Position numbers and translations under genes: made by a program
Part shown: positions 61,868 to 64,000 of the stretch, one piece after another
How positions within the stretch are numbered: the stretch's first letter is position 1
Layout of the letters: each line of letters opens with the position of its first letter
The notes under the pieces: generated by a model
What the model saw: only the letters and a program-made list of their open reading frames with translations
Database searches by the model: none
Told to the model about the DNA's origin: nothing
Assembly: GCA_031417915.1 (NCBI GenBank)
Contig: JANOWN010000037.1
Span: forward strand, 1-64,000
DNA: 64,000 nucleotides
Reading direction: 5' to 3'
Source: Methylotenera_A sp031417915
Lineage (GTDB): Bacteria > Pseudomonadota > Gammaproteobacteria > Burkholderiales > Methylophilaceae

Positions 61868-62938
61868 TTAGTGAATTGCTGTTCCGTGCTCGCTCTGGAT
61901 CTTTTCAAGTTGGCTTCGCATGGTTAGCATGACTCTTACCAGTTCTGGGTCAAAATGTTTGCCGCTTTCATCGCGCACGTATTCAAGCGCTTTATCGATG
62001 CTCCAGGCTTCTTTGTAAGGCCGCACGCTGGTCAGTGCATCAAATACGTCTGCAACTGCCACAATGCGGGCAGAAAGCGGAATTTCTTCGCCCTTAAGCG
62101 CAAAAGGATAGCCAGTGCCATCATAGCGCTCGTGGTGCGCCAATGCGATTTCGCTACCTTTTTGTAAATATTTTGATGGGCTATCTTGCAAAATTTCATA
62201 GCCAATCAGCGGGTGCTTGCGCATCGCTTTTAATTCCAAATCGTCCAGCGCGCCTTTTTTTAGCAAAATGCTATCGGCAATACCAATTTTGCCAATGTCA
62301 TGTAAGGGTGCAGCAAGTTCAATAATTTCAGCTTCATCGTCACTTAAGCCAATCGCCTCAGCCAGTGCTCTGCTGTAAAGCGACATGCGCTGCAGGTGCA
62401 TGGCAGTGTCGTAATCTTTGTGCTCACCAGCGCGCGCTAGGCGCATCAAGGTTTCTTTTTCACGTGCCCTAATCTCCGCAGTGGCAGCTTTAACTAAGTT
62501 TTCATATAAATTAGTTCTATTTTGCAGTGCAATATGTTGTTGTTGCATAATCAATAAATTTTTGCAGCGCGCGGTGCATTCATACACATCCACGGGCTTG
62601 CTTAAAAAATCGGCAACGCCAGCGTCTAAGGCTGCGTAACGCGTTTCAGCATCTTTCTTAATGGTAATCATAATCACGGGTACCGATTCATATTGCGGCA
62701 AGGTTTTTAGCAAGCGCACAAATTCTATTCCGTTCATTTCTGGCATCACGTAATCGACAAAAACTAAATCTGCCGTATGTTCTGTGGCCCATTCCAGCGC
62801 TACTTCTGGATTGGTTTTTTCAATCACCTTAGTTTTAGGATTAATACTTTTGACAACATGTGAAAGTATGGTTCTGCTGGTAGATTGATCATCTACAATC
62901 AATACCGAGCAATCATCAAATTGTTGTACATTCGTCAT
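61868..62938 (-). CDS. rpfG: RpfG-type response regulator with HD-GYP domain
   Basis: A 356-residue protein with an N-terminal receiver (Asp in LVFVDYVMPEM) and a C-terminal HD-GYP phosphodiesterase domain: HDIGKIGIADSILLKKG and HHERYDGTGYP. Such proteins degrade cyclic-di-GMP when phosphorylated. I place the start at 62938, where AGAGGA lies eight bases upstream; the frame is open 45 bases further. With rpfC it would couple the DSF signal to cyclic-di-GMP level, which typically governs polysaccharide and biofilm genes. Confidence 0.92.
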   Translation of the reverse strand: MTNVQQFDDCSVLIVDDQSTSRTILSHVVKSINPKTKVIEKTNPEVALEWATEHTADLVFVDYVMPEMNGIEFVRLLKTLPQYESVPVIMITIKKDAETRYAALDAGVADFLSKPVDVYECTARCKNLLIMQQQHIALQNRTNLYENLVKAATAEIRAREKETLMRLARAGEHKDYDTAMHLQRMSLYSRALAEAIGLSDDEAEIIELAAPLHDIGKIGIADSILLKKGALDDLELKAMRKHPLIGYEILQDSPSKYLQKGSEIALAHHERYDGTGYPFALKGEEIPLSARIVAVADVFDALTSVRPYKEAWSIDKALEYVRDESGKHFDPELVRVMLTMRSQLEKIQSEHGTAIH

Positions 62939-63226
62939 TCGTATTTTCCTCTGGTATAAGCTCATGATTGGCTTACTAAACATAAAACAAGCAATGTTTA
63001 AGCCAATTTAACTAAAAAATTGGTGAGAATAAAAATTAAGCACGCGAAAAAGTAAAATTACTGAGCAAAATCAATGATTAAGAGATTTTATTCAACATAT
63101 ATTTTTCGAGTTACTTATTTTTAGTTTGACGTTTTTGTTGTTAATATTGAAATTCAGTCGGTCGAATTTCGTCAACTAAGTACATAATTTTGACACATTT
63201 ACACCAAAAAACTAAACACTATTTTT
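62939..63226. other. AT-rich intergenic region upstream of the rpfG operon
   Basis: About 290 AT-rich bases between the end of the right-edge oxygenase-like gene and the start of rpfG; both are on the minus strand. It must hold the promoter of the rpfG-REC-rpfC operon, but no pair of hexamers stands out. I see no gene or repeat in it. Confidence 0.45.
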
Positions 63227-64000
63227 TTATGAAATGTTACTTGCGGGCTTTAGGTCAAACGCAATGCAGATGCGCTCTTCGTTCGAATGGAATGGAATGG
63301 TTCGGTGAAATAAAGATGAGGGAAATAGCACAATATCACCCACATTTGGCATCACATGCGCCACGGGGAAATTTTGATGTTTTTGAGGCTGTGTGATTGG
63401 ATAGTCGTCGCCATGCGTACCGTATTCAAAAGCGCCTGCATTGCTGCCTGCTGTTGGCGAAGGCATGGCAAGATAAACCGCGCCGCTAATCCAGCCTATC
63501 TCGTGAATGTGCGCGCTTAAATGGCCGCCTTGCTGCATTTTTACATACCACGAGCTGGTGAATTCCAACTCGCTTGGAAAAGATAAAATCAGCTCACAAT
63601 CTGCGTCTACAAATTTGTTTTTATAAGCTAAAAACTCTTGTCTAATCAGCTCAGCAAGCGCGCGAAATGAGGCTTCTGGCCGTTTGAACAAATTACCGGC
63701 AGATTGCTGGCCGTTGATTAAACGGCCTTGCTTGCGCTCGGCAATATCGGCGTTGTGGATGTCGTTTAATAAGTCTTTTAAAAGTGGACTATCTTTATCC
63801 AGAATTGGTTTTTGATAAACAAAATCCAAGCCATTTTTGCAAAAATTGTAAGGATCAACTTCGTTAAAGTTGATACTGTAATGTGTAGATAATGTAGCAA
63901 GAAATGGCGACGTATTTGGCATGCCGCCAGCAAGCGTGTCCCTATTGGCTTTGAAGGCATCGAATTGTTCATCTTTATACAAACAATATAGTTTTCGTGC
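63227..64000 (-). CDS. 2OG-Fe(II) oxygenase-like protein (5' end beyond window)
   Basis: An open frame that enters from the right edge and ends at 63227, giving about 257 visible residues with no convincing start inside the window. The C-terminal 110 residues contain SSWYVKMQQGGHLSAHIHEIGWISGAVYLAMP and, further on, GDIVLFPSSLFHRTIPFHS. They resemble the putative 2-oxoglutarate/iron oxygenase family known as TIGR02466, with His residues as candidate iron ligands. The N-terminal part is not recognised and may belong to a longer, multi-domain protein. Substrate unknown. Confidence 0.7.
   Translation of the reverse strand, partial: ARKLYCLYKDEQFDAFKANRDTLAGGMPNTSPFLATLSTHYSINFNEVDPYNFCKNGLDFVYQKPILDKDSPLLKDLLNDIHNADIAERKQGRLINGQQSAGNLFKRPEASFRALAELIRQEFLAYKNKFVDADCELILSFPSELEFTSSWYVKMQQGGHLSAHIHEIGWISGAVYLAMPSPTAGSNAGAFEYGTHGDDYPITQPQKHQNFPVAHVMPNVGDIVLFPSSLFHRTIPFHSNEERICIAFDLKPASNIS

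Overview
The window reads as chromosome of a moderately AT-rich betaproteobacterium, most likely a methylotroph of the Methylophilaceae (Methylotenera/Methylobacillus-like). This rests on the EpsL-D-E-F-G plus exosortase B/EpsI gene order known from the Methylobacillus methanolan cluster, on PEP-CTERM proteins, and on a complete Ccm cytochrome c maturation operon. No taxonomic marker gene lies in the window, so this is an inference.

Layout. (1) 1-2496: the end of a TonB-like gene, a putative porin and a periplasmic coiled-coil protein. (2) 2591-26884: a 24-kb exopolysaccharide cluster, all on the + strand. It holds export and chain-length genes (epsL, epsD, epsE, epsF, epsG), GDP-fucose synthesis (gmd, fcl), exosortase B and EpsI, a CgeB-like and several GT4/GT2 glycosyltransferases, a flippase, a Wzy-like polymerase, an acyltransferase, a methyltransferase, a WcaF-like acetyltransferase, ugd and manC. 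The sugar set (mannose, fucose, glucuronate, acetyl) resembles colanic acid. (3) 26885-29858: a rhomboid protease and two PEP-CTERM proteins, likely exosortase substrates. (4) 29859-32662: a 3' remnant of tRNA-Ile(CAU), copies of an intergenic hairpin repeat, and a minus-strand iron-uptake operon (cupredoxin, FTR1 permease, outer-membrane protein) behind a near-perfect Fur box that overlaps a promoter. (5) 32663-36519: a ybhP/clsB-like pair, an AI-2E family transporter and NAD(P)HX dehydratase. (6) 36642-50191: DUF5666 and DUF6502 proteins, then an apparent transmembrane electron conduit. The conduit comprises an Fe-S flavoprotein, a candidate b-type membrane protein, a 27-CXXCH cytochrome, a giant cytochrome with 60 CXXCH motifs plus one CX4CH, and a TPR/beta-barrel outer-membrane protein. 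(7) 50179-56624: ccmABCDEFGHI, directly downstream of the conduit. (8) 56763-62938: a FadL-type transporter and a DSF quorum-sensing cluster (rpfF, with a convergent rpfG / receiver / rpfC operon). (9) 63227-64000: an oxygenase-like gene that runs off the right edge.

How it fits together: the window couples surface polysaccharide and PEP-CTERM protein production with DSF/cyclic-di-GMP type signalling that could govern biofilm. It also holds a possible extracellular electron transfer route, next to the machinery that attaches its haems. The most unusual item is the ~1,500-residue cytochrome at 43355-47863. All functional statements are from reading motifs and context; no database search was run.
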